From positions 1 to 6,832 of the forward strand of contig CANRGU010000066.1 of assembly GCA_947630255.1 (NCBI GenBank): a stretch of DNA of 6,832 nucleotides. The letters run 5' to 3'. This document shows, one piece after another, positions 1 to 5,844 of the stretch; the first letter of the stretch is position 1, and each line of letters opens with the position of its first letter. The position numbers were made by a program, and so were the translations under genes. The DNA comes from an uncultured Clostridia bacterium (GTDB lineage Bacteria > Bacillota > Clostridia > TANB77 > CAG-508). The notes beneath the pieces were generated by a model, which did not search any database, had not been told where the DNA came from, and was given only the letters and a program-made list of their open reading frames with translations.

Positions 1-141
1 CAAGAAGACGATGATGACTTTGCACTAGTAATATTATCATTAAAAACAGGAAAAGGAGTATCATATACAATACTAATTACAACAATAGTAGCAACACTTG
101 CAGGAGGAATATACTTGATTAAGAAATATGTATTGAGATAA
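1..141 (+). CDS. C-terminal fragment of a membrane-anchored surface protein
   Basis: Only the last 46 residues are in the window; the gene begins upstream. The visible part has an acidic run (QEDDDD, residues 1-6), then ALVILSLKTGK, then a hydrophobic stretch of about 20 residues (roughly 20-39, ILITTIVATLAGGIYLI), and a short basic tail (KKYVLR). This order of polar stretch, KTG-containing motif, membrane helix and positive tail is that of a C-terminal cell-wall or membrane anchor. The KTG recalls the end of an LPxTG sorting signal, but no Leu-Pro precedes it, so sortase processing is not supported; a plain C-terminal membrane anchor is equally likely. The ectodomain is outside the window, so its role cannot be told. 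The gene ends at a TAA just before the hairpin at 150. Confidence 0.6.
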   Translation, partial: QEDDDDFALVILSLKTGKGVSYTILITTIVATLAGGIYLIKKYVLR

Positions 142-149
142 AATAAAGC

Positions 150-196
150 ATCAAAAAAACAGAAGGGATCTTAAATGATTCCTTCTGTTTTTGATA
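150..196. terminator. Bidirectional Rho-independent terminator
   Basis: A long near-perfect inverted repeat: the left arm (150-170) reads ATCAAAAA..CAGAAGG.ATC and the right arm (177-196) is its complement, with a 6-base loop (TTAAAT) and one imperfect pair. The A-run on the left and T-run on the right give a U-tract in both directions. It lies between two converging genes, the surface-protein tail and purC, and can serve both. Confidence 0.85.
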
Positions 197-209
197 CATT
201 CTTCGCTTT

Positions 210-1061
210 TTAAAATTTCTTTCCAGTTATTTTTTCATAAGCTTCAATGTATTTATTTCTTGTAGTTTCTATAACATCTTCTGGAAGTTCCTTAGGTGGA
301 TTATTTCTATATCCGTTATCCTTTAGCCAGTCTCTTAAATATTGTTTGTCAAAGCTTTTTTGACTTCTTCCTACTTCATAATCATCTGCTGGCCAAAATC
401 TACTAGAATCAGGAGTTAAAACTTCATCTGCTAAAACAAGATTTCCATTTTCATCTAAACCAAACTCAAATTTTGTATCAGCAATTATAATACCTTTTGA
501 ATACGCATAATCAGCACATTTTTTATAAATATCGATTGTAGCTTTTTTAACTTTTTCAGCTAAATCTTTTCCTAAAATTTCTACGCATTTTTCAAAAGAA
601 ATATTTTCATCATGGTCACCAAGCTCTGCCTTTGTTGAAGGCGTAAAAATAGGCTCATCTAATTTTTGACACTCTTCTAAACCTTCTGGAAGCTTAATTC
701 CACAAACTCTGCCACTTTTTTGATATTCTACCCAGCCAGAACCTGTAATATATCCTCTAACTATACATTCAACAGGAAGCATTTTTAACTTTTTAACAAG
801 CATACTCCTATCTTTAAATTCTTCGTTTCTAAATTCCTCTGGAAATTCTTCATAATTTGTTGTAATAATATGATTTGGGATGATATCAGAAACAAAATCA
901 AACCAAAATTCCGAAATTTTATTTAAGATTTTTCCCTTATCTAAAACAGGATTTGGCATAATAAAATCAAATGCAGAAATTCTATCAGACACTACCATCA
1001 TTAGTTTATCATCATCAACCTCGTATATTTCACGAACTTTACCACTACTAATTTTTTTCAT
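210..1061 (-). CDS. purC: Phosphoribosylaminoimidazole-succinocarboxamide synthase (SAICAR synthetase)
   Basis: Cytosolic enzyme of purine synthesis that joins CAIR and L-aspartate, using ATP, to give SAICAR. The 283 residues cover the whole family. Visible motifs are the N-terminal SSGKVREIYE nucleotide-binding segment (5-14), the first PurC signature LPVECIVRGYITGS (95-108), EPIFTPSTKAELGDHDENIS (136-155), the second signature IADTKFEFG (193-201) and LADEVLTPDSSRFWP (210-224). At 283 residues it is longer than the roughly 240-residue E. coli enzyme and closer to the longer, Ade1-like form. The ATG start has AAAGGA about 11 bases upstream on the minus strand. It lies 68 bases after purE, and the order purE-purC suggests one transcript ending at the hairpin at 150-196. 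No frameshift and no CGG codon is seen. Confidence 0.97.
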   Translation of the reverse strand: MKKISSGKVREIYEVDDDKLMMVVSDRISAFDFIMPNPVLDKGKILNKISEFWFDFVSDIIPNHIITTNYEEFPEEFRNEEFKDRSMLVKKLKMLPVECIVRGYITGSGWVEYQKSGRVCGIKLPEGLEECQKLDEPIFTPSTKAELGDHDENISFEKCVEILGKDLAEKVKKATIDIYKKCADYAYSKGIIIADTKFEFGLDENGNLVLADEVLTPDSSRFWPADDYEVGRSQKSFDKQYLRDWLKDNGYRNNPPKELPEDVIETTRNKYIEAYEKITGKKF

Positions 1062-1129
1062 AACAAAATCAATCCTTTCTTACTAATCAAATTATTTAAA
1101 AACAATTACATAAACACCAATTTATCTAA

Positions 1130-1639
1130 CTAATAATTTTCGTAGCCTACTTCTTGTAGTCTAGCATCTTTTTTCATAACGCCATCTTTTAAAGAAGCTT
1201 TATAACTTACTATTTTATTTTGAACTTCAACATTTGCAGTTCCAATAATTTGAGCTGCTAAAATTGCGGCATTTTTTGCTCCATTTATTGCTACTGTTGC
1301 AACAGGAATTCCTGATGGCATTTGAACTATAGAATAAAGCGAATCTACACCATTTAAAGTCTTAGAATGAATTGGAACACCAATTACTGGGCATGTATTC
1401 ACCGCTGCAAATATTCCAGGTAAGTGAGCAGCACCACCAGCACCAGCTATAATTACTTTTACATTTCTTTCTTTAAGACTTTTAGCATATTCAATTGCTT
1501 CATCTGGGCATCTATGAACAGACAATATTTTCATCTCATAACTAATTCCCATTGTCTCTAAAAATTTAGCAGAATCACTCATTATAGGTAAATCAGAATC
1601 ACTCCCCATAATTATTGCTACATCAATATTATTTTCCAT
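1130..1639 (-). CDS. purE: N5-carboxyaminoimidazole ribonucleotide mutase (PurE, class I)
   Basis: Cytosolic mutase converting N5-CAIR to CAIR, the step just before PurC. The 169 residues match the usual class I PurE length. Motifs are GSDSD (12-16) at the phosphate-binding loop, the catalytic-histidine segment SVHRCPD (40-46, His42), the glycine-rich GAGGAAHLPG (66-75), GVPIHSKTLNGVDSLYS (87-103) and MPSGIPVATVAING (107-120). The histidine segment is normally SAHRTPD, so Ala-to-Val and Thr-to-Cys are mild variants next to a conserved His and Arg. The ATG start has a near-perfect AGGAGGG five to six bases upstream (1644-1650). It is first in the purE-purC pair, with its promoter at 1671-1699. 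No purK is visible, and no purine riboswitch fits in the short leader. Confidence 0.97.
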   Translation of the reverse strand: MENNIDVAIIMGSDSDLPIMSDSAKFLETMGISYEMKILSVHRCPDEAIEYAKSLKERNVKVIIAGAGGAAHLPGIFAAVNTCPVIGVPIHSKTLNGVDSLYSIVQMPSGIPVATVAINGAKNAAILAAQIIGTANVEVQNKIVSYKASLKDGVMKKDARLQEVGYENY

Positions 1640-1670
1640 TGTTCCCTCCTAAAATTAAAAATCTAAGTAA

Positions 1671-1699
1671 ATTATATTACAACAAAAAACAATATACAA
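1671..1699 (-). promoter_or_regulatory. purE: Promoter of purE-purC
   Basis: On the minus strand, TTGTAT (1694-1699) is followed after 17 bases by a perfect TATAAT (1671-1676). This predicts a start near 1664 and a leader of about 25 bases to the purE ATG, too short for a riboswitch. It lies in the 136-base divergent gap shared with the ABC operon. Confidence 0.65.
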
Positions 1700-1761
1700 T
1701 AAAAAAATGTTAATTTTCTTCACACAAATTTACATAAGCAAGAATATATTATTAGTATAGT

Positions 1762-1778
1762 AGGAGGAAATGAAAGTG
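1762..1778 (+). promoter_or_regulatory. Ribosome binding site that favours a GTG start for the ABC ATPase
   Basis: A full AGGAGG (1762-1767) lies only two bases before the ATG at 1770, too close for normal initiation, but eight bases before the in-frame GTG at 1776. The GTG, two codons downstream, is therefore the more likely start. No convincing -35/-10 pair stands out upstream; TTCACA (1719) with AATATA or TATATT near 1743-1750 is the weak best candidate. Confidence 0.6.
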
Positions 1779-2552
1779 GAAGAAGTATTGAAATTAAAAA
1801 ATGTGGGTAAAACTTATCAAGCAAAAAATGGCGAAATAGAGGCATTAAAAGATATAAATTTTAGTGTAAAAAAAGGAGAATTTGTCAGTATAATAGGACC
1901 AAGCGGATGTGGTAAATCTACATTACTTTCAATAATTGCAGGGTTAGAGAAAAAATCAAATGGAAAGATATACATTGATGAAATTGAAACTAATAGTGTA
2001 TCATCTAAAATTGGATATATGCTACAAAAAGACAGTCTGCTAGAATGGAGAACTATATATAATAATGTAATTTTTGGGCTAGAAATTACGCATAAAAAAA
2101 ATAAAGAAAATGAGGAATATGTTAAAAGTTTATTAAAAAAATATAACCTCTATGATTTTAAAGATAAATACCCTACGCAATTATCAGGTGGAATGAGGCA
2201 AAGAGTTGCATTAATCAGAACACTTGCAATTAGACCTGAAATACTTTTGTTAGACGAAGCTTTTTCTGCATTAGATTATCAAACAAGAATAATGGTAACA
2301 AGAGATATATATGATATTTTAAGAAATGAAAATATAACAACAGTAATGGTAACTCATGATATTTCTGAAGCAATAAGTATGTCAGATAGAGTAATTGTAC
2401 TTAGCGCGCGACCTGCTACAGTAAAAAACATATATAAAATGGAATTTGAAATTGAAAATAGAAATCCAATGAATGTACGAAAGAGTATCAAATTTAACAA
2501 GTATTTTGATAGCCTATGGAAGGAGCTTGATGTCGATGCAAAAGAAAAATAA
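1776..2552 (+). CDS. ABC transporter ATP-binding protein, nitrate/sulfonate/taurine (SsuB/TauB) type
   Basis: Cytoplasmic ATPase that drives an importer, pairing with the permease that follows. Counting from the upstream ATG at 1770 (260 residues; 258 from the preferred GTG at 1776), Walker A GPSGCGKST is at 43-51, the Q-loop Gln at 86 (GYMLQKDSLLEW), the ABC signature LSGGMRQR at 138-145, Walker B ILLLDEA at 158-164, the D-loop SALD just after it, and the H-loop His at 196 (VMVTHDISEA). GYMLQKDxLLEWRT and LSARPATV near the C terminus are typical of the SsuB/TauB/NrtD group. The gene is intact, with no CGG codon, unlike its two partners. It overlaps the permease start by 23 bases, implying translational coupling. 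The substrate cannot be told from the ATPase; sulfonate, taurine, nitrate, thiamine-precursor and riboflavin importers share this type. Confidence 0.92.
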   Translation: MEEVLKLKNVGKTYQAKNGEIEALKDINFSVKKGEFVSIIGPSGCGKSTLLSIIAGLEKKSNGKIYIDEIETNSVSSKIGYMLQKDSLLEWRTIYNNVIFGLEITHKKNKENEEYVKSLLKKYNLYDFKDKYPTQLSGGMRQRVALIRTLAIRPEILLLDEAFSALDYQTRIMVTRDIYDILRNENITTVMVTHDISEAISMSDRVIVLSARPATVKNIYKMEFEIENRNPMNVRKSIKFNKYFDSLWKELDVDAKEK

Positions 2553-3346
2553 TTCAATTGAAAGAAAACAATATTTAAAAAGAAAAACAATTACAAAAGT
2601 AAGTATTTTCTTAACCCAAATTACAATAGTAATATTATTTATTGCTCTGTGGGAAATATTAGCAAACAAAGGCATAATTGATAGCTTTATAACAAGTCAG
2701 CCTAGTAGAATGCTAAAAACATTTATGAATTTATCACAAAATGGACTATTAAAACATTTAGGAGTTACATGTTATGAAACAATTGTCGGATTTTTGTCAG
2801 GAGCAATACTTGGAGTAATTATTGCAATAATACTATGGTGGTCAAAATTTTTGTCAAAAGTAGCAGAACCATTTTTAGTAGTATTAAATAGCCTTCCTAA
2901 AATCGCCCTTGGTCCAGTAATTATAATATGGGTTGGAGCAGGAACTTCTGCAATAATAGTAATGGCACTTGCAATTTCATTAATAGTTACAATACTAGAA
3001 ATCTTAAATGGATTTTTAAATACCGAAGAAGAAAAAATAAAAATGGCAAGAACTTTTAATGCAAGTAAATTTCAAATTCTAACTAAAATTGTAATACCAG
3101 CTAATATTTCTACATTTATAAATTCTCTAAAAGTAAATATCGGGCTTTCGCTAGTCGGAGTAATTTCAGGAGAATTTTTAGTATCAAAAGCAGGGCTTCG
3201 GATATTTAATAGTATATGGAGGGCAAGTATTCCAACTCGACTTAGTTATGGCAAGCGTTGTAATACTTTCATTAGTTGCAGCAATTATGTATGAAGCAGT
3301 AGTCCTACTAGAAAAAATAATATTAAAATCAAAAAAATTTGGTTAA
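2530..3346 (+). CDS. ABC transporter permease (SsuC/TauC type), interrupted by a +1 frameshift at a CGG codon
   Basis: Inner-membrane channel subunit of the importer. The likely start is the ATG at 2530, four bases after AAGGAG, or the ATG at 2536; a longer frame back to 2473 would overlap the ATPase gene by 80 bases and has no reason to be used. The first frame gives 223 family-like residues with about five membrane helices (near 24-44, 83-104, 113-134, 138-158, 200-220) and the EAA-type loop MARTFNASKFQILTKIVIP (172-190), then at CTT-CGG-A (3196-3202) runs out of register and stops at 3294. Reading on in the +1 frame from GGA at 3200 gives GYLIVYGGQVFQLDLVMASV and the last helix, ending KSKKFG at TAA 3346. 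The joined product is 271 residues, a normal family length. The zero-frame product lacks the last helix. It may be programmed frameshifting, a sequence error or a pseudogene. Confidence 0.85.
3196..3202 (+). other. Putative +1 frameshift site CTT-CGG-A in the permease
   Basis: Zero-frame codons are GGG-CTT-CGG-ATA. Skipping one base gives GGG-CTT-GGA-TAT, which restores the conserved ...KAGLGYLIVYGG... of the permease family. CUU in the P site can re-pair with UUC in the +1 frame, and the A-site codon CGG is almost unused in this window. This parallels yeast Ty1 CUU-AGG-C. An AGGG directly precedes CTT, but Gly codons make that common. The site is not a homopolymer. The shift is certain in the given sequence; its use by ribosomes is inference. 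Confidence 0.5.
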
Positions 3347-3364
3347 AAGAAAGGAGAGTTAAGT

Positions 3365-4376
3365 TTGAAAAAATATATTATAGGTATACTTATAATCTTA
3401 GTAGTTATAGGAGGAATTTTAGCATATTCATTATTAAAAAGTAAAGATAGTAATGAAACAGGAATGACTACAGTAAGATTAAATGAAGTAACCCGTTCAG
3501 TTTTTTATGCACCGCAATATGTTGCAATAGCAAATGGCTATTTTAAAGATGAAAATCTTGATATAGAAATTACAACCGGTCAGGGAGCAGATAAAGTAAT
3601 GACTGCAGTGCTTGCAGGGCAAAGCGATATAGGATTTGCTCGGACCAGAGTCTGCAATATATGTATATAACGAAGGAAAAGAAGATTATATGGAAGTATT
3701 TGCGCAAATGACTAAAAGGGATGGTTCATTTTTAGTAAGTAGAAAAGAAAATAAAAATTTTAAATGGACAGATTTAAAAGGCTCTACCATTATTCCAGGC
3801 AGAAAAGGCGGAGTACCTTACATGACATTTGAATATGTATTAAAACAAAATGGAATTGATACTAAAAATGATTTAGTTCTAGATGACAGTATTAAATTTG
3901 ACCTTATGGCAGGAGCATTTGCAGGGGGAAATGCAGACTATGTAACATTATTTGAGCCAACTGCTTCTATGACGCAGGAACAAGGTAAAGGATATATTGT
4001 AGCATCAGTAGGAGAGGCATCAGGAGAAATTCCATATACTGCATATTTTGCAAATAAAAGATATATTGAAAATAATCCAGAAATAATACAAGGATTTACT
4101 AATGCTATATATAAGGGGCAAGTTTGGGTAAAAGAACATACAGCAAGAGAAATTGCAGAATTAATACAAGAATTTTTCCCAGACACACAATTAGATATGC
4201 TTGAAAAATCAATACAAAGCTATAAAGATATAGACGCTTGGAATGAAACTCCAGTTTTAAAAAAAGAAGCTTTTGATAAATTGCAAACAGTTATGCAAGA
4301 AGCAGGAGAGCTTACAGAAAAAGCTCCATATGAAGTTATAGTAAATAATGAATTTGCAAAAAAGGCGATAAAATAA
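3365..4376 (+). CDS. ABC transporter substrate-binding protein (NMT1/SsuA-like), interrupted by a +1 frameshift at a CGG codon
   Basis: Extracytoplasmic binding subunit of the importer. The TTG start at 3365 is eight bases after AAGGAG (3351-3356) and 18 bases after the corrected permease stop. Residues 1-24 (MKK, then a hydrophobic stretch to about ILAYSLL) are a signal or membrane anchor with no lipobox cysteine, unusual for a Gram-positive binding protein. The mature domain begins TTVRLNEVTRSVFYAPQY and has GYFKDENLDIEI and GADKVMTAVLAGQSDIGFA. After residue 92 the frame meets GCT-CGG-A (3638-3644) and stops at 3670. The +1 frame from GGA at 3642 continues GPESAIYVYNEGKEDY, DGSFLVSR, GRKGGVPYMTFEY and on to TAA 4376 without another stop, 244 codons. 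The joined protein is 336 residues, normal for the family. A separate start for the second part would leave half a binding lobe. The substrate is not determined. Confidence 0.85.
3638..3644 (+). other. Putative +1 frameshift site GCT-CGG-A in the substrate-binding protein
   Basis: Zero-frame codons are TTT-GCT-CGG-ACC. Skipping one base gives TTT-GCT-GGA-CCA, restoring the conserved DIGFAGPESAIYV segment. The A-site codon is again CGG and the +1 codon again GGA, exactly as at 3196. AGGA (3631-3634) lies three bases before the P-site GCT, the spacing of the internal Shine-Dalgarno element in the prfB frameshift, though a Gly GGA codon alone explains it. GCU re-pairs poorly with CUC, so a Ty3-like out-of-frame entry of tRNA-Gly would be the expected mechanism. 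Use by ribosomes is inference. Confidence 0.5.
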
Positions 4377-4383
4377 ATAACAC

Positions 4384-4412
4384 TTGAAATGTTATGTAAA
4401 GTATAGTATAAT
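4384..4412 (+). promoter_or_regulatory. Promoter of the small unknown gene
   Basis: TTGAAA (4384-4389) is followed after exactly 17 bases by a perfect TATAAT (4407-4412), predicting a start near 4419 and a leader of about 27 bases. It begins just after the binding-protein stop (4376), so the downstream gene can be expressed apart from the transporter. No terminator separates the two, so readthrough is also possible. Confidence 0.75.
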
Positions 4413-4445
4413 TTTAATATAAAATTTTTGAAGGGAGTGTCAAAA

Positions 4446-4724
4446 GTGCTGACAGTACGGTGGACAGTAAATGGAAATTGTTTAATACGAAAAATCAATG
4501 TTATAGGTAAAGTATTGGAAAGAGAATACGAAGATGATTGGGTAAGTTACGCTTTGCCACAAGCTTTAAGAATTATTGATATTGCAGAACGTTATAGAGG
4601 CAAACTAATTCACTATAAAAAAACACCAACAATAAATGCGAAAGAAGCGATTTACTTTGAAATTATATTTGAAAATCTAGGAGATTATAACTCATTCACT
4701 GCAAGTATCCCGAAAGAGCTCTAA
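4446..4724 (+). CDS. Small protein of unknown function (92 residues)
   Basis: I do not recognise a family. The start is best placed at GTG 4446, eight bases after GGGAG (4433-4437); a TTG at 4428 in the same frame lies upstream of that site and is less likely. The product begins MLTVRWTVNGNCLIRKINV, has a charged middle with LEREYEDDWVSYALPQAL and IIDIAERYRGKLIHYKK, and ends FTASIPKEL. It has no signal peptide, membrane helix or metal-binding cysteine pair, and looks like a small soluble alpha/beta protein. It is a stand-alone unit with its own promoter (4384-4412) and a terminator that starts in its last codons, which supports it being a real gene. Its fifth codon is CGG, the only in-frame CGG here outside the two frameshift sites. 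A +1 shift there would stop after three more codons, so CGG must be read in frame for this protein to be made. Confidence 0.7.
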   Translation: MLTVRWTVNGNCLIRKINVIGKVLEREYEDDWVSYALPQALRIIDIAERYRGKLIHYKKTPTINAKEAIYFEIIFENLGDYNSFTASIPKEL

Positions 4725-4740
4725 AGTAAGGGCTCTTTTT
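4713..4740 (+). terminator. Rho-independent terminator of the small gene
   Basis: AAAGAGCTC (4713-4721) pairs with GGGCTCTTT (4730-4738), one G-U pair, loop of eight bases containing the TAA stop, followed by T's. The left arm is formed by the last three sense codons of the gene. Confidence 0.8.
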
Positions 4741-4817
4741 AATTGATATAAATATCGATTAAACAAAAATAATAATATTTTTAATTTTGTATATACTATT
4801 GCTATTAGGAGAGTTTT

Positions 4818-5828
4818 ATGGTTAAAATAGCGTTTTTTGATACAAAGGAATATGATAAAAATTTATTTGATGAATATAATAAAAATTATGGATACGAGAT
4901 AACATACTTAGAATCAAAATTAAATAGTGAAACAGCTCCTCTTGCAAAAGGATTTGATGTGGTATGTATATTTGTAAACGATATAGTAGATGAAAAGACA
5001 ATCCAAATATTAAAAGAAGATAAAGTAAAATTAATTGCATTAAGATGTGCTGGATTTAATAATGTTGATGTAAAAAAATTAGAAGATAATTTAACAGCTG
5101 TAAGGGTTCCAGAATATTCGCCATATGCAGTTGCAGAACATGCAGTAGCATTAATTTTAAGTATAGATAGAAAAATATATAAGGCATATCAACGAACAAA
5201 AAAGTATAATTTTACACTCAACGGACTTTTAGGATTCGATATACATGGAAAAACAATAGGAGTAATTGGAGCAGGAAAAATAGGCAAAGCTTTTATAAAT
5301 ATAATGAATGGGTTTGGAACAAGATTACTGGCATATGATAAATTTCAAAATGAAGAGCTAGCAAAAGAAATGAATTTTGAATATGTAGATTTAAATACTC
5401 TATATAGCAAATCAGATATAATATCTTTGCATTGTCCATTAACAGACGAAAATTATAAAATGATAAATGAAGAAGCGTTAAGTAAAATGAAAGATGGAGT
5501 AGTTTTAATAAATACAAGCAGAGGAAAACTTATAGATACCAAGAGCTTAATAAAAAAATTGCAAGAAGGTAAAATTGGCGGACTTGGCTTAGACGTATAC
5601 GAAGATGAAGAAGAGTTTTTTCTAAATGATATGTCTAACTCATATATACGAGATGAAGAACTATCAATACTTTTAACAATGCCAAATGTAGTTGTAACAT
5701 CACATCAGGCATTTTTTACAAAGGAAGCCTTAAACAAAATTGCACTAGATACATGCGAAAATATAAAAGAATTTTTTAGCACAGGAAAGTGCAAAAACAG
5801 TATTTCAACAAAAAGGGAAAAGCCCTAA
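4818..5828 (+). CDS. D-2-hydroxyacid dehydrogenase, D-lactate dehydrogenase type
   Basis: Cytosolic NAD-dependent enzyme of the D-isomer-specific 2-hydroxyacid dehydrogenase family, most likely reducing pyruvate to D-lactate to regenerate NAD+ in fermentation. Its 336 residues match LdhA-type enzymes. Visible features are LRCAGFNNVD (75-84), VPEYSPYAVAEHAVAL (97-112), the Rossmann GAGKIG (151-156) with Asp174 at the end of the next strand favouring NAD over NADP, LHCPLTDENYKMI (204-216), and the catalytic set Arg235 (NTSRGKLID), Glu264 (GLDVYEDE) and His296 (TSHQAFFT). These positions coincide with those of lactobacillar D-lactate dehydrogenases. Other members such as D-2-hydroxyisocaproate dehydrogenase or VanH are close, so the substrate is probable rather than certain. 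AGGAG lies six bases before the ATG. No clear promoter is seen upstream; TATACT (4792-4797) is a possible -10 without a good -35. The stop lies inside the terminator hairpin. Confidence 0.9.
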   Translation: MVKIAFFDTKEYDKNLFDEYNKNYGYEITYLESKLNSETAPLAKGFDVVCIFVNDIVDEKTIQILKEDKVKLIALRCAGFNNVDVKKLEDNLTAVRVPEYSPYAVAEHAVALILSIDRKIYKAYQRTKKYNFTLNGLLGFDIHGKTIGVIGAGKIGKAFINIMNGFGTRLLAYDKFQNEELAKEMNFEYVDLNTLYSKSDIISLHCPLTDENYKMINEEALSKMKDGVVLINTSRGKLIDTKSLIKKLQEGKIGGLGLDVYEDEEEFFLNDMSNSYIRDEELSILLTMPNVVVTSHQAFFTKEALNKIALDTCENIKEFFSTGKCKNSISTKREKP

Positions 5829-5844
5829 TTGTTGAAATTTTATT
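5803..5844. terminator. Nested-hairpin bidirectional terminator between convergent genes
   Basis: A perfect 9-base outer stem, TTTCAACAA (5803-5811) with TTGTTGAAA (5829-5837), encloses an AA/AA internal loop and an inner AGGG/CCCT stem (5814-5817, 5823-5826) with loop AAAAG. TTTT follows on the plus strand, and a T-run (complement of AAAAA near 5793-5797) follows on the minus strand after a few bases. It overlaps the last dehydrogenase codons and its stop, and only 11 bases separate the two convergent genes. Confidence 0.75.

Noticed and set aside
1640..1775. Purine, TPP or FMN riboswitch in the divergent region
   Set aside because: The 136 bases are very A/T-rich with no conserved aptamer core, and the predicted leaders on both sides are too short.
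2473..2529. Longer permease start at ATG 2473
   Set aside because: It would overlap the ATPase gene by 80 bases, has no ribosome site, and its extra residues are not permease-like; AAGGAG points to 2530 (or 2536).
3636..4376. Independent gene starting at TTG 3636
   Set aside because: The protein would begin in the middle of a binding-protein lobe with no ribosome site for that start; it is the continuation of the gene that starts at 3365.
4377..4395. Terminator hairpin after the binding protein
   Set aside because: ATAACA/TGTTAT gives only a weak six-base A/T-rich stem with no T-run after it, and it overlaps the -35 of the next promoter.
4220..4498. Minus-strand reading frames inside the transporter, dehydrogenase and purC regions
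   Set aside because: These are antisense shadows of well-supported genes, without ribosome sites or recognisable protein features.
4741..4800. Rex-type operator or other palindrome upstream of the D-lactate dehydrogenase
   Set aside because: TTAAACAA and GATAT..ATATC occur, but the arms and spacing do not fit TTGTTAANNNNTTAACAA; A/T-rich sequence gives such matches by chance.
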